From assembly GCA_963712565.1 (NCBI GenBank), contig CAVQIP010000044.1, positions 70,021 to 134,020 on the forward strand: a stretch of 64,000 bases of DNA, written 5' to 3'. Below the pieces are notes generated by a model. That model was not told the DNA's origin, did no database searches, and worked only from the letters and a program-made list of their open reading frames with translations. A program made the position numbers and the translations under genes. How positions within the stretch are numbered: the first letter of the stretch is position 1; each line of letters begins with the position of its first letter. This document shows positions 29,884 to 39,022 of this stretch, piece by piece. Origin of the DNA: VAZQ01 sp963712565. GTDB lineage: Bacteria > Pseudomonadota > Alphaproteobacteria > Rhizobiales > Xanthobacteraceae.

Positions 29884-29934
29884 GAGCATTTTCCGGAAAA
29901 GTGGGCACCGGTTTTCCGCAGAAAATGCGACAAA
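29884..29934. repeat. Intergenic repeat with GGAAAA...ACCGGTTTTCC core
   Basis: Contains TTTTCCGGAAAAGTGGGCACC and GGTTTTCC, flanked by GCATTTT and AAAATGC. A related core (TTTCCGAAAACCGGTTCCCACTTTTC) is in the element at 56243-56348. This type is widely scattered in Hyphomicrobiales genomes. It separates the ThDP enzyme from the CMD-family gene. Confidence 0.65.
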
Positions 29935-29954
29935 GTCAAAGAGTTCTGCGTCCC

Positions 29955-31719
29955 TTATTCGTGATAGGACCAGGCCCGCGCGCCGGCGTTGAAATCGTAG
30001 ACCGGCGTCGGGCAGTTCTTGTCGGCCTTGACGTCGATGAGCGCGGTGGTGCCGGCGGCAAGCGCCTTCTGAAAGGTGCCCGCGAGATCGGCCGGGTCGC
30101 GCACGGTGAATCCGTTCGCGCCCAGCGCGCGCGCAAACCCCGCCCAATCGTGATCGGGAATGCTGGTCAGCTCGCTCGGCAGGGCGCCGTATTGGCGCGC
30201 GCGCAGCCAGACATTGCCGAGCGCGCCGTTGTTGAGCACCACGTAGACGACCGGCAGGCCGTAGCGCGCCGCGGTCCGCGACCTCGAGGCCGTGCATCTG
30301 CATGCAGCCGTCGCCGGTGATGACGGCGACGCGCCGGTCCGGCCGCGCGCACTGCACGCCGACCGCCGCCGGGATCGCCCAGCCCATCGGCCCGAGATTG
30401 GTGGCGGAGATGTAGGTGCGCGGCGCGTAGGCGCTCCAGTAGTGGCCGGCGAAGGCGCGGTGCGCTCCGGAATCGACGAGCACCACGCCGTCGCGCGGGA
30501 ACACCTTGCGCAGCGCGACGATCGCGGTCGCCGGATGGATCGGCGCGCCGGGCCGAGTGGTGTTCTCGACGTCGTAGAGCCGCGGCCCCGCCTTGATGGT
30601 GGCGAGCCACTGCCGCCGGCGCGCCTGGCCCTCCTCCAGCGCGGGACCGATCACGGCGGCGCGGTGGTCCATCAGGTCGAGGAAGGCGTGGCAGCTTCCC
30701 GGCACCACGTGGCCGAGATCGCCGTTGGCGGTGAGCTCGTCCATGTCGATATTGACGTGGATCATGCGCGCTCGGCTGCGCTCGCGCACGGTCCAGTGCA
30801 TCGTATCGCGCTCGTTGAGACCGGAGCCGAGCACTACGAGGCAGGCGAGCTCGTCGTCGAGAATGGCGTTGGTGGCGTGGCGGGTGCCGGCGTAACCGAA
30901 CACGCCGAGCGACAGCGCGTGGTCCTCCGGGAACACCCCCTTGGCGCGCAGCGTGGTGGCGACCGGGATCGACCAGCGCTCGGCCAGCATCTTCAGGCAC
31001 GCCGCCGCGGCGTCGTGCTCGACTCCGGCGCCGACCAGGAAAGCGATCCGGCCGTTTTCGCGCTGCGCATCCGCGAGCGTGCCCAGCGCGGCGTCGGCGG
31101 GCCCCACGCTCAACGGCTCCGCGCCCACGAAGAACGGCAGCACCCTGACGTAAGGCGCCGCGCTCTCGCGGGTCAGCGTGTCGTGCGTGAGCGAGAGATG
31201 CACCGGTCCGCGCGGCTGCGCCCACATCGTGGTCAGCGCGTGACGAAACCAGTGGTTCAGGTTCTTGCTGCTCGCGACCGTCTTCGACAGCCGCGTGAGC
31301 GGCGCCATCACCGCGGTGTCGTCGAGCGTGGCCTGGCTCGCGTCCTGGAACGCGCCGCGGCCTTCCATGTCGACCGGCACCTCGCCGGTCATGACCAGCA
31401 CCGGCGAGCCGTCGGTTTTGGCGGCGGCAACCGCGGTCGCCATGTTGCAGCAGCCCGGACCGCCGATGCCGAGCGCCGCGCCAAAGCCGCCGCTGGCTCG
31501 GGCGTAGCCGTCGGCCATGTAGACCGCGCCGCCCTCGTGCGCCGCGATCACCGGCTTGAGCTTGCTCTGCCGCGCGAGCGCCGGGAGGAACGGATCGACC
31601 AGCCCGCCGGGAACCATGAACAGATGACGGAGGCCCTCTTGCGCCAGCGCGTTGAGGAGGTAGTCGGTGCCAAGGGTCGTCGTGGGATCGGGCGACGTGG
31701 GAGAGGCGGGAGGTGTCAT
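29955..31719 (-). CDS. Thiamine-diphosphate-dependent enzyme, acetolactate-synthase-like, one frame change
   Basis: About 587 residues with the three-domain layout of the AHAS/POX family: N-terminal Pyr domain (LMALAQEG-type start, IAAHEGGAVYMADGYARASGG with the ThDP-activating Glu), a central domain (RIAFLVGAGVEHDAAAACLK), and a C-terminal PP domain with GDGCMQMHGLEVA and VVLNNGALGNVW. The frame changes near 30275; dropping one G gives LEVATAARYGLPVVYVV. ATG 31719 follows GGAGGTG. There is no regulatory subunit or other ilv gene nearby, so branched-chain synthesis is not implied; a decarboxylase or lyase with unknown substrate is likely. Confidence 0.85.
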
Positions 31720-31980
31720 GGCATGGACGCTTTTCGGTCCGGAGGTTGCGATGCCGATTTTAGCTGGAGCGTTGCCTGCGATTCGGCCTGCAATTGGACT
31801 GGGAGCGTGGGCGCGGCATGATCGTGCCGGCGCGGGCTTCATGGACCGTGCGGGAGCTCACGACAAGGGTCGCGCCGCCGCAGGCGAAACGGCCACCGGG
31901 GGCACGGTTGCAAAGCCCGGCCCCATTTGGCATAGGTGGCGCACTGTTCCGGCGGCCGATAGTCCGGCCGGAATTCGGAT

Positions 31981-32055
<75 letters not shown>

Positions 32056-32484
32056 ACACATCAATGACTTAGCTGATGGCGTTCCGTTGCTGCCGCGTTC
32101 GGGTAAGCGGCGGGTAGCAACGCGCCCAATTCCGCCGCGCCACTGGCGCACCCATTGATTTCAGCGAGGCATGCAGCGACGGCCGCGCCGATGTAGCTGG
32201 CGAACTGCCTCTGAAGAAAGAAAAACACGCCGACAAAAGAAGCGGCGCAGAACAGCACACTAAATTGGAAGGGTGCTCCTCTTACTTCCTTCCTGACCAG
32301 CCATTATGAGAGCCGTTCAGCGGCCATCCCCCAAGTGGCGTTCGTGCCAGAAGGGGAAGTCGCGACCCTTCCAAGCATGTGGGGCTCGCGATAGCCTTTC
32401 GTGGCCTGTTAGCCCAACGCTGCTTCATTGTTCAGGTATTGAGCTTCTGGCCGCGTGTCCCGCGGCGGTACAAGGGAGGAAACC
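32056..32484. other. AT-richer stretch between tRNA-Gly and the PrpD gene
   Basis: About 430 bases with lower GC than the core genes. It holds only one weak candidate gene (32061-32258, minus). No integrase, inverted repeat or duplicated tRNA end is visible. The PrpD promoter should lie near its end; GGGAGGA at 32474-32480 is the ribosome binding site. Confidence 0.4.
32061..32258 (-). CDS. Possible small membrane protein
   Basis: A 65-residue frame from GTG 32258 with a hydrophobic helix (ASFVGVFFFLQRQFASYIGAAVAAC) and a hydrophilic tail. If one base is removed near 32262 the frame joins an upstream ATG (MAGQEGSKRSTLP), giving about 79 residues. There is no recognised domain and no strong ribosome binding site, so it may not be a gene. 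Confidence 0.25.
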   Translation of the reverse strand: MLFCAASFVGVFFFLQRQFASYIGAAVAACLAEINGCASGAAELGALLPAAYPNAAATERHQLSH

Positions 32485-33966
32485 ATGGTACTTCCCCGCC
32501 GCAGATTCTTGCATCTGGCTGCCGGTGCAATCGCTCCCCCTATCGCATCCTCAATTGCACAGGCACAAGATCATCAGACACCGCCGGCATCGGACGCGAT
32601 GGAGCGACCGTTGGCGGAGACGCTCGCCAGCTATGCCTATGGCCTGCGCTACGAAGACCTCGACGACGCCACAATCGAGCGGGTGAAGACGCATGTGATC
32701 GATACCATTGGCTGTGGGGTGGGCGCATGGGACGAGCGGCCGGTCCGCATCTGTCGCGAGGCCGCGCTTTCTGTCGCCGGCCCTGCGACCATCATTGGCA
32801 CCGATTGGCGAACGACAACTGACTTGGCTGCCTTCGCCAATGGTGCCGCCTCCCGCTACCTCGATTTCAACGACACATACGTCGGCCGGTTTGCCGTTCA
32901 TCCAAGCGATAACATTGCGGCGTGCCTCGCCGTTGCGGAAGCAGAGCGCGCCAGCACACAGGAGCTGATCACCGCGATCATCATCGCCTATGAAGTGAAC
33001 TGCCGGTTGGTCGACGCTCTCGATATCGCGGCGCGCGGTTGGGACCCCCCGGTGCTCGGTCTTCCAGCTATATCACTCGCTGCTGGCAGGTTGATGAAGC
33101 TCGGCCCCGAGCAGCTGACCCATGCGGTCAATCTTGCCATCAACGACCACATCCCCATGGCTCAAACGCGGGTGGGGGCGCTATCAGACTGGAAAGGAAT
33201 CGCGGCTGCCGAAGCGGGGCGCAATGCGGTTTTCGCCGCAATGTTAGCACGAGCAGGTCTGACTGGCCCGGCGCCGATTTTCGAGGGACGTTCCGGCTTC
33301 TTCCAGCAAGTGGCCGGGCCTGCCAATGTCCACGTCGAGGCGTTTGGCCGGCGCGGCGTTCAATTTCGGATTCATCAATGCAGTCTGAAGCCCTACCCGG
33401 CTGTGATCTACGCTCAGACCGCAATCGTTGCCGGGATTGAAGTTGCCAAGGAAGTGGGCTCGCTTGATCGTATCTCAGCAATCGAGATCGCGACGACACG
33501 CAGGGGTTATCAGCGGACCGGTAGCGAGCCGGAAAAGTGGTCGCCAAAAACCAGAGAAACCGCTGACCACAGCCTTCCCTACATCACGGCACGAGCGATG
33601 TTCGAGGGCGATATCACCAACGAAAGCTTCGCACCTCAAAAGTTTCGTGATCCTGCCGTCCTTTCCTTTATGCAAAAGATCAAGGTCATCGAAGATCCCG
33701 TTCTCAGTGCGCGGACAGGAGGAGCTGTACCCACGCGCGTGACTGCTATCCTCTCCGATGGGCAGCGGATTGTGCGTGAGGTGGACTACGCTCCGGGCTT
33801 CCCGGGGCGTCCCATGAATAGAACCGAAGTCGATCGGAAATTCCGCGGCAACGTTGCCAAGCATTGGCCGAAAGAGCAGACGGACAGAATCCTACAGGCG
33901 CTGTGGGCGCTTGATAGGTTGGATAATTTGCCGTCTTTGCTCGGCGGGCTTGCATTGCGGAAATAG
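32485..33966 (+). CDS. MmgE/PrpD-family protein with Tat signal
   Basis: A 493-residue protein. The N-terminus LPRRRFLHLAAGAIAPPIASS is a twin-arginine export signal ending near AQA. The MmgE/PrpD fold follows: ERPLAETLASYAYGLRYEDLDD, THVIDTIGCGVGAW, LAAFANGAASRYLDFNDTY, HPSDNIAACLAVAEA, IAAAEAGRNAVFAAMLARAGLTGP and SLKPYPAVIYAQTAIVAG. PrpD is 2-methylcitrate dehydratase, but exported members have no known substrate. ATG 32485 follows GGGAGGA. Codon use is visibly less GC-biased than in the flanking genes, suggesting transfer. It converges on the TctC gene. Confidence 0.88.
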   Translation: MVLPRRRFLHLAAGAIAPPIASSIAQAQDHQTPPASDAMERPLAETLASYAYGLRYEDLDDATIERVKTHVIDTIGCGVGAWDERPVRICREAALSVAGPATIIGTDWRTTTDLAAFANGAASRYLDFNDTYVGRFAVHPSDNIAACLAVAEAERASTQELITAIIIAYEVNCRLVDALDIAARGWDPPVLGLPAISLAAGRLMKLGPEQLTHAVNLAINDHIPMAQTRVGALSDWKGIAAAEAGRNAVFAAMLARAGLTGPAPIFEGRSGFFQQVAGPANVHVEAFGRRGVQFRIHQCSLKPYPAVIYAQTAIVAGIEVAKEVGSLDRISAIEIATTRRGYQRTGSEPEKWSPKTRETADHSLPYITARAMFEGDITNESFAPQKFRDPAVLSFMQKIKVIEDPVLSARTGGAVPTRVTAILSDGQRIVREVDYAPGFPGRPMNRTEVDRKFRGNVAKHWPKEQTDRILQALWALDRLDNLPSLLGGLALRK

Positions 33967-34017
33967 AAAAAATCGCCACGGATACCCGATGAACGTCAAG
34001 CCCGGTTCTCGGTTGGC

Positions 34018-34995
34018 TCACTCGGGTTTGATGTTGGCCGCCCGGATTACCGTGCCCCACTTCTTCGTTTCATCGGCAAGAAGCTTCCCGAACTCCGCAG
34101 GCGAGCCCGCAAGCACGGTACCGCCAAGGTCGATCACGCGCGCCTCGATCTTAGGATCAGCGAGCGCCGCATTGATCTCCGCATTGAGCTTGTCGACAAT
34201 CTCCGCGGGCGTATTGCGAGGCGCGCCGATGCCGAACAGCGAAACCGCCTCGTAACCCGGCACGAATTCGCCAATGGCCGGAATATCCGGCAGCGCCTGC
34301 GACCGCTTCGCGGTGGTGACCCCCAATCCCCGCAGCTTGCCGGTTCGCAAATACTCGATCGATCCCGCCATCCCGGCGAAGGAAATCTGTACATGTCCGG
34401 CGAGCAGGTCGGTTAGCGCGGGACCGGCGCCGCGATAGGGCACGTGAACGAGGTCGACGCCCACCATCATCTTGAGCAATTCGCCGGACAGATGGGATAT
34501 GGCGCCGATACCGGCCGAAGCCGTGTTGACCTTGCCCGGATTGGCTTTGGCGTACGCGATCAGTTCAACGAACGTCTTGGCCGGCAGCGACGGATTCGCC
34601 AGCATGACCTGGGGCTGCCGAGTCATGCTCGCGACCGGCGCAATGTCGCGGAGAAAATTGAAACTGAGTTTCGGATAGAGCGTCGCGTTGATCGTATCCG
34701 CCGAACTCACCAGGAGAAGCGTGTAGCCGTCTGGGGCTGCGCGCACGACCGTCTCGGCCGCGATATTGGCGCCCGCACCGGGACGGTTCTCGATGACGAA
34801 TGTCTGGCCGAGCCGTTCCGACAGCCATTGGCCGATCGCGCGAGCGGCGATGTCGGTCGAACCGCCGGGCGCGTAGCCGACGATGATGCGCACCGGCCGC
34901 GTCGGATAGGCCTGCGCCCTTGCAATCCGCGAGACGGCCAGCAGCGCGGCAGCGCCCGCGCCCAGATGCAGAAATTGTCGACGCGGAAGTTTCAT
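34018..34995 (-). CDS. Tripartite tricarboxylate transporter substrate-binding protein (TctC/Bug family), Tat signal
   Basis: A 325-residue periplasmic binding protein. It begins MKLPRRQFLHLGAGAAALLAV, a twin-arginine signal, followed by the Bug hallmarks YPTRPVRIIVGYAPGGSTDIAAR, NRPGAGANIAAETVVRAAPDGYTLL, LVHVPYRGAGPALTDLLAGHVQISF and the C-terminal helix region. No TctA/TctB membrane subunits are near, which is usual for this expanded family. Its ATG overlaps the stop of a degraded ABC binding-protein gene (ATGA). It shares the patch with the PrpD gene. Confidence 0.92.
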   Translation of the reverse strand: MKLPRRQFLHLGAGAAALLAVSRIARAQAYPTRPVRIIVGYAPGGSTDIAARAIGQWLSERLGQTFVIENRPGAGANIAAETVVRAAPDGYTLLLVSSADTINATLYPKLSFNFLRDIAPVASMTRQPQVMLANPSLPAKTFVELIAYAKANPGKVNTASAGIGAISHLSGELLKMMVGVDLVHVPYRGAGPALTDLLAGHVQISFAGMAGSIEYLRTGKLRGLGVTTAKRSQALPDIPAIGEFVPGYEAVSLFGIGAPRNTPAEIVDKLNAEINAALADPKIEARVIDLGGTVLAGSPAEFGKLLADETKKWGTVIRAANIKPE

Positions 34996-35108
34996 TCGAT
35001 CGCCTCGTCGGCCGCCACGAGCAGGCTAGGCGGGACTGTGAGGCCGAGCGCCTTGGCGGTCTTGAGATTGATGATCAACGCGACTTTGCATCCGAGGCAG
35101 GCCAACAT
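34992..35108 (-). pseudogene. Remnant of an ABC transporter substrate-binding protein (PF04392-like C-terminus)
   Basis: The minus strand reads CKVALIINLKTAKALGLTVP and PSLLVAADEAIE followed by a stop, the highly typical last 35 residues of the uncharacterised ABC-type substrate-binding family that abounds in Bradyrhizobiaceae. Nothing upstream matches the rest of that protein, so it is a truncated relic. Its stop overlaps the start of the TctC gene as ATGA, as if the two had once been translationally coupled. Confidence 0.75.
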
Positions 35109-35168
35109 GGTTGCACGGGCACGCATTTACGGCAACGCGGTTTGCGTTCCGATCCCATACGCCGCATG

Positions 35169-35200
35169 CGTCACCCCCGGGCCTGACCGGGGGGTGCATC
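35169..35200. repeat. Short palindrome (GTCACCCCCGGGCCTGACCGG type)
   Basis: CACCCCC-GGG and CCGGGGGGTG pair around GCCTGA. It belongs to the same broad group as 11638-11668 and 24438-24524. Confidence 0.6.
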
Positions 35201-35271
35201 CTTTTCGCAAGAACTTTTCGCGATGGATTGCACCGGAATTCGGGCTTGCCCGAAATCCGTAATATTGAGAG

Positions 35272-35299
35272 CTGCAAGTCGGGTAGACCCGACTTGCAG
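35272..35299. repeat. Perfect 13-base inverted repeat
   Basis: CTGCAAGTCGGGT and ACCCGACTTGCAG are perfect reverse complements separated by two bases (AG). It lies about 50 bases beyond the ggt stop and could end its transcript, although no T-run follows. Confidence 0.7.
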
Positions 35300-35347
35300 T
35301 GTTAAGCCCGGCAACGACACCGGTGCTGGATCAAGCAGGTGGACCAT

Positions 35348-37079
35348 CTAATACCCCGCCGCCAGCGCGCCGCGGGTGCGGTTGTCGGCGGCGCCGACGA
35401 GGCCGTCCGGCGTCACCAGGATCGAATTGGCCGACGTCGGCGGCAGCCCTTCGACCACGCGATGGCCGCGCGCCTCCAGCGCGCGAATGAGGTCGGGCGA
35501 AAACCCGCGCTCGACCATGACCTCGTCGGGCCACCATTGGTGATGCACGCGCGGCGCCGCCACCGCCTCCGCGACCGGCAGCTTGCGGTCGATCACGTTC
35601 ACGATCACCTGCAGCACCGTGGTGATGATGCGGCTGCCGCCGGGCGAGCCGGTGATGAGCAGCGGCTTGCCGTCCTTGAGCACGATGGTCGGCGACATCG
35701 ACGACAGCGGACGCTTGCCCGGCCCGGGCGCGTTGGCGTCGCCGCCGAGGAGACCATAGGCGTTGGGCGCGCCGGGCTTGGCGGCGAAGTCGTCGAGCTC
35801 GTTGTTGAGCAGGACGCCGGTGCCGTCGGCGACGAGGCCGACGCCATAGCTGAAGTTGAGCGTGGTGGTGTTCGACACCGCGTTGCCAAAGCGGTCGATC
35901 ACGGAGAAATGCGTGGTGTTGCCGCCCTCGCGCGGCGCCGGAAGCGCCGGGCGAAGCTCCGCCGCCGGCCGCGCGTGCTCGGGGTCGATGCGCGCGCGCA
36001 ATTCGGCGGCGTAGCGCTTGGAGGTCAGGCGCGCGAGCGGCGCCGCCACGCGCGCGGGATCGCCGAGGAAAGCCGCGCGGTCGGCATAGGCGAGCTTCAT
36101 CGCCTCGATCATCAGATGCAGCCGGCGCGCCTCGTCGCTGGCCAAGCTCGGGATAGCCTTCGAGGATGTTGAGGATTTCGAGCAGGATGACGCCGCCGGA
36201 GGAGGACGGCGGCATCGACACGATGTCATGGCCGCGATAGCTGCCGCGCACCGGCGCGCGCTCGATCGGCCGATAGGCCTCGAGATCGGCGCGCGTCATC
36301 ACCCCGCCGCCTGCGCGCACGGCCGCGACGATCCTGTCGGCGATCGGCCCGCGATAGAATGCGTCCGCGCCGTCGCGGGCGATGGCGGCGAGGGTCTCGG
36401 CAAGGTCGCTCTGCACCAAGGTCGCGCCGGGACCGAGCGGGCGGCCGTCGGCGCCGAAGAAAATCTTGGCGCTGGCGGGCCAGCGCGCCAGCCGCGATCG
36501 CGAGCCCGGCAGCGAGTCCGCGATATCGTCCTCGACCGGAATGCCGTCGCGCGCCAGCGCGATCGCCGGCGCGATCAGCTCGCCGAGCGTGAAGACGCCC
36601 GAGCCGTATTTCGCATGCGCGAGCGCGAGGCCGGCGACCGTGCCGGGCACGCCGATGGCGAGCGCGGAGTCGCGCGACTTGCGCGGGTCCGCTTCGCCCC
36701 GCTCGTCGAGGAAGATGTCGCGCGTGATCGCGGCCGGCGCGGTCTCGCGATAGTCGATCGTGGTGTCGAGGTCGCGGTGCGCGAGGTGGATCACCATGTA
36801 GCCGCCGCCGCCGATATTGCCGGCGCGCGGATAGGTCACCGCCAGCGCAAAGCCGGTCGCCACCGCGGCATCGACCGCGTTGCCGCCGCGCTGCAGGATG
36901 TCGACGCCGATGCGTGCCGCGCGCGCTTCCTGCGCCACCACCATACCGTGGCGCGCCGCGACCGGAACCAGCTGCCCGTCACGCGCGGGCGCGGCATCGG
37001 GCAGCGTCTGCGCCGCGAGCGGCGCGAGCCAAGCCAGACCGGCGATGAGCGCAATGAGCATCCTACCGGCGACGGTCAT
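35348..37079 (-). CDS. ggt: Gamma-glutamyltransferase, one frame change
   Basis: About 576 residues. A signal peptide (MLIALIAGLAWLAPLAAQ) is followed by the large subunit (MVVAQEARAARIGVDILQRGGNAVDAAVA, NIGGGGYMVIHL, IDYRETAPAA, GVPGTVAGLALAHAKYG) and the autocatalytic site GGNTTHFSVIDRFGNAVS, whose first Thr of the pair is the nucleophile. The oxyanion-region STSP equivalent is PLSSMSPTIVLKDGKP and GSPGGSRIITTV. The enzyme degrades glutathione and gamma-glutamyl peptides in the periplasm. The frame changes near 36145 at GGCC; one base removed joins GYPELG to SDEARRLHLMIEAM. Confidence 0.92.
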
Positions 37080-37222
37080 CGGACGCTCCGAAATTTACGT
37101 TGCAAGCACTGACTTCCAAGGTTCGTATCCCAAACTCGCGCCCCGTGGCACGCGCCGCGCGGCGGACATTCGCCCCCGCATCGCTATAATGCCTCGCCGT
37201 TCCCGAGGCGAGGGCTTCGACG

Positions 37223-37299
37223 CTAGTGCGGTGGATTTGAAGTTCCTACCATTGTAGCCGCCAGCGCGCTTAGGAACTTCAAATCCAAAACCGCACTAG
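37223..37299. mobile_element. CTAG-bounded palindromic element A (MITE-like)
   Basis: A 77-base near-perfect palindrome that begins CTAGTGCGGT and ends ACCGCACTAG. The inner arms are GGATTTGAAGTTCCTA and TAGGAACTTCAAATCC; the right arm has a few extra A. TA at each edge within CTAG fits the target duplication of IS630/Tc1-type elements. It carries no coding sequence. Confidence 0.65.
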
Positions 37300-37312
37300 A
37301 ATCATAAATTTG

Positions 37313-37388
37313 CTAGTGTCCCTTTGATTCCGAAGTTCGCATCAGTGGGTGCCGCGAGGGTTTGCGAACTTCGGAATCGGGACACTAG
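37313..37388. mobile_element. CTAG-bounded palindromic element B (MITE-like)
   Basis: A 76-base palindrome that begins CTAGTGTCCC and ends GGGACACTAG, with inner arms GATTCCGAAGTTCGCA and TGCGAACTTCGGAATC. It lies 13 bases from element A and shares CTAGTG ends and an internal GAAGTTC, but otherwise differs in sequence. Three extra T break the left arm. Confidence 0.65.
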
Positions 37389-37479
37389 GTGCCGCCGCGG
37401 TGGCGGCGTTCGCGCAATGGGCCTGTAGCGGCGGCCGGCGGGCTGCTATGAAAGAAGCCGGCGGTTTCGGAGGCATATC

Positions 37480-38088
37480 ATGAGCACCACATTGAACGTG
37501 CTGCGTCTTGCTCGCATCTCCGCGCTGGTTGCGGGTCTCGGCCTGCTGGTCGCGGGCTGCGGCGTCAACAACATTCCGAGCTATCAGGAGAATGCCAAGG
37601 CGAAGTGGTCGGACGTGCTCAACCAGTATCAGCGCCGGGCCGATCTCATTCCCAACCTGGTGGAGACCGTGAAGGGCTACGCCGCGCAGGAGCGGCAGGT
37701 ACTGGAGGAGGTGACCAACGCGCGGGCGCGCGCCACCCAAATCCAGATTCCGCCCGACATCGTCAACAATCCGGAAGCGTTCAAGCGCTTCCAGGAGGCG
37801 CAGACGCAACTCACCGGCGCGCTCGGGCGGCTGCTGGCGATATCGGAACGCTATCCCGACCTGAAATCGAACCAGAACTTCCTGGCGCTGCAATCGCAGC
37901 TCGAGGGCACCGAGAACCGCATCGCGGTGGCGCGGCGCGATTACATCGATGCGGTGCGGCAATACAACACCGAGCTGCGCACGTTTCCCGGCGTGATCTG
38001 GGCCTCGACGCTCTACCGCAGCGACAAGCCGATGGAGACGTTCACGGTGGCGGAGGACGTGACGCGGCCGCCGCAGGTGAAGTTCTGA
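37480..38088 (+). CDS. LemA family protein (lipoprotein)
   Basis: A 202-residue protein with a lipoprotein signal (LVAGLGLLVAGC), then the LemA helical domain: WSDVLNQYQRRADLIPNLVETVKGYAAQERQVLEEVTNARA, QTQLTGALGRLLAISERYPDLKSNQNFLALQSQLEGTENRIAVAR, DYIDAVRQYNTELRTFPG. LemA proteins occur together with TPM-domain proteins, as here, with a role at the envelope that is not known in detail. The following TPM gene starts 11 bases later. Confidence 0.93.
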   Translation: MSTTLNVLRLARISALVAGLGLLVAGCGVNNIPSYQENAKAKWSDVLNQYQRRADLIPNLVETVKGYAAQERQVLEEVTNARARATQIQIPPDIVNNPEAFKRFQEAQTQLTGALGRLLAISERYPDLKSNQNFLALQSQLEGTENRIAVARRDYIDAVRQYNTELRTFPGVIWASTLYRSDKPMETFTVAEDVTRPPQVKF

Positions 38089-38098
38089 CCGCGCCCAC

Positions 38099-39013
38099 AT
38101 GGACGCTACGCGTGCATTCGACAATCGCGCGCACCCTCGCGGCTTGCTCGCCGCGCGCGCTCTCCCCGCCGCGGAGAGGGGAGCGACCGCGTTCGCCGCC
38201 GGGCCGGCAGCCAAACCTCCATTAGTTTTCGTTGCGGCGAGAGCATGGCTTGCTCTTGCTGCCTTACTGACGGTTGTTCTTGCGCTCCCCGCGCACGCGC
38301 TCGATTTCCCCACGCTCGGCGGACGCGTGGTGGACGAGGCCGGCATCCTCGATCCGGCGGCGCGGGCGGCGCTCACGGACAAGCTCGCCGCGCTCGAAGC
38401 CAAGACCAGCGACCAGCTCGTGGTGGTGACGCTGAAATCGCTGCAGGGCACCTCGATCGAAGCTTTCGGCGTCGAGCTTGGCCGGCGCTGGCGGATCGGG
38501 CAGAAGGACAAGAACAACGGCGCGCTGCTGATCGTGGCGCCGACCGAGCGCAAGGTGCGCATCGAGGTCGGCTACGGCCTCGAAGGCACGCTCACCGATG
38601 CCGTCTCCAGGCTCATCATCGAGAACGCGATCGTCCCGCGTTTTCGCGCCAACGACTTTGCGGGCGGGATCAGCCGCGGCGTCGACGACATCATCAGCGT
38701 GCTCACCGGCGACGCCGCGGAATGGAAGCAGCGTGCGGCGAAACGGCCGGAGCCGATGCCGGGCTGGGAATCGATCCTGGTCCCGATCCTGGTGTTCGTC
38801 GTGTTCGGATTGGTCTTCCTCATGATCATCAACATGATCGCCGGGGAGCGAAGGGGCGTTCGTCGCGGTCGTTACGGCGACCCTTGGTCGGGCGGCTGGT
38901 CATCCGGGTCGGGGTCGTCATGGTCGTCCGGCTCCGGCGGCTTTTCCGGTGGGGGTGGCTTCTCCGGCGGCGGCGGCTCGTTCGGTGGCGGCGGTTCGTC
39001 CGGGAGCTGGTGA
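38099..39013 (+). CDS. TPM-domain protein with Gly/Ser-rich tail (YgcG-like)
   Basis: About 304 residues. After a hydrophobic signal (WLALAALLTVVLALPAHALDFP) comes the TPM domain: GRVVDEAGILDPAARAALTDKLAALEAKTSDQLVVVTLKSLQG, EAFGVELGRRWRIGQKDKNNGALLIVAPTERKVRIEVGYGLEGTLTD. A transmembrane helix (ILVPILVFVVFGLVFLMIINMI) and a Gly/Ser tail (GGFSGGGGSFGGGGSSGSW) end the protein, the standard YgcG layout. The first 45 residues before the signal are translated from a palindromic GC-rich repeat and are doubtful; no better in-frame start is seen. Confidence 0.88.
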   Translation: MDATRAFDNRAHPRGLLAARALPAAERGATAFAAGPAAKPPLVFVAARAWLALAALLTVVLALPAHALDFPTLGGRVVDEAGILDPAARAALTDKLAALEAKTSDQLVVVTLKSLQGTSIEAFGVELGRRWRIGQKDKNNGALLIVAPTERKVRIEVGYGLEGTLTDAVSRLIIENAIVPRFRANDFAGGISRGVDDIISVLTGDAAEWKQRAAKRPEPMPGWESILVPILVFVVFGLVFLMIINMIAGERRGVRRGRYGDPWSGGWSSGSGSSWSSGSGGFSGGGGFSGGGGSFGGGGSSGSW

Positions 39014-39022
39014 GGGCTCGGC

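Larger units (their letters stand above)
35109..35347. other. Intergenic region with two palindromes
   Basis: Downstream of ggt and upstream of the ABC relic. It holds the palindromes at 35169-35200 and 35272-35299 and no credible gene. Confidence 0.5.
37080..37479. other. Intergenic region carrying two palindromic elements
   Basis: About 400 bases between the divergent ggt and lemA genes. Apart from the elements at 37223-37299 and 37313-37388 no gene or RNA is recognised. Confidence 0.55.

Noticed and set aside
37130..37145. GGTTCGTATCCC resembles the T-arm of tRNA-Gly (GGTTCGAATCCC) and could be a right attachment site
   Set aside because: The match is short, has one mismatch and is not continued on either side; the rest of the tRNA end is absent.
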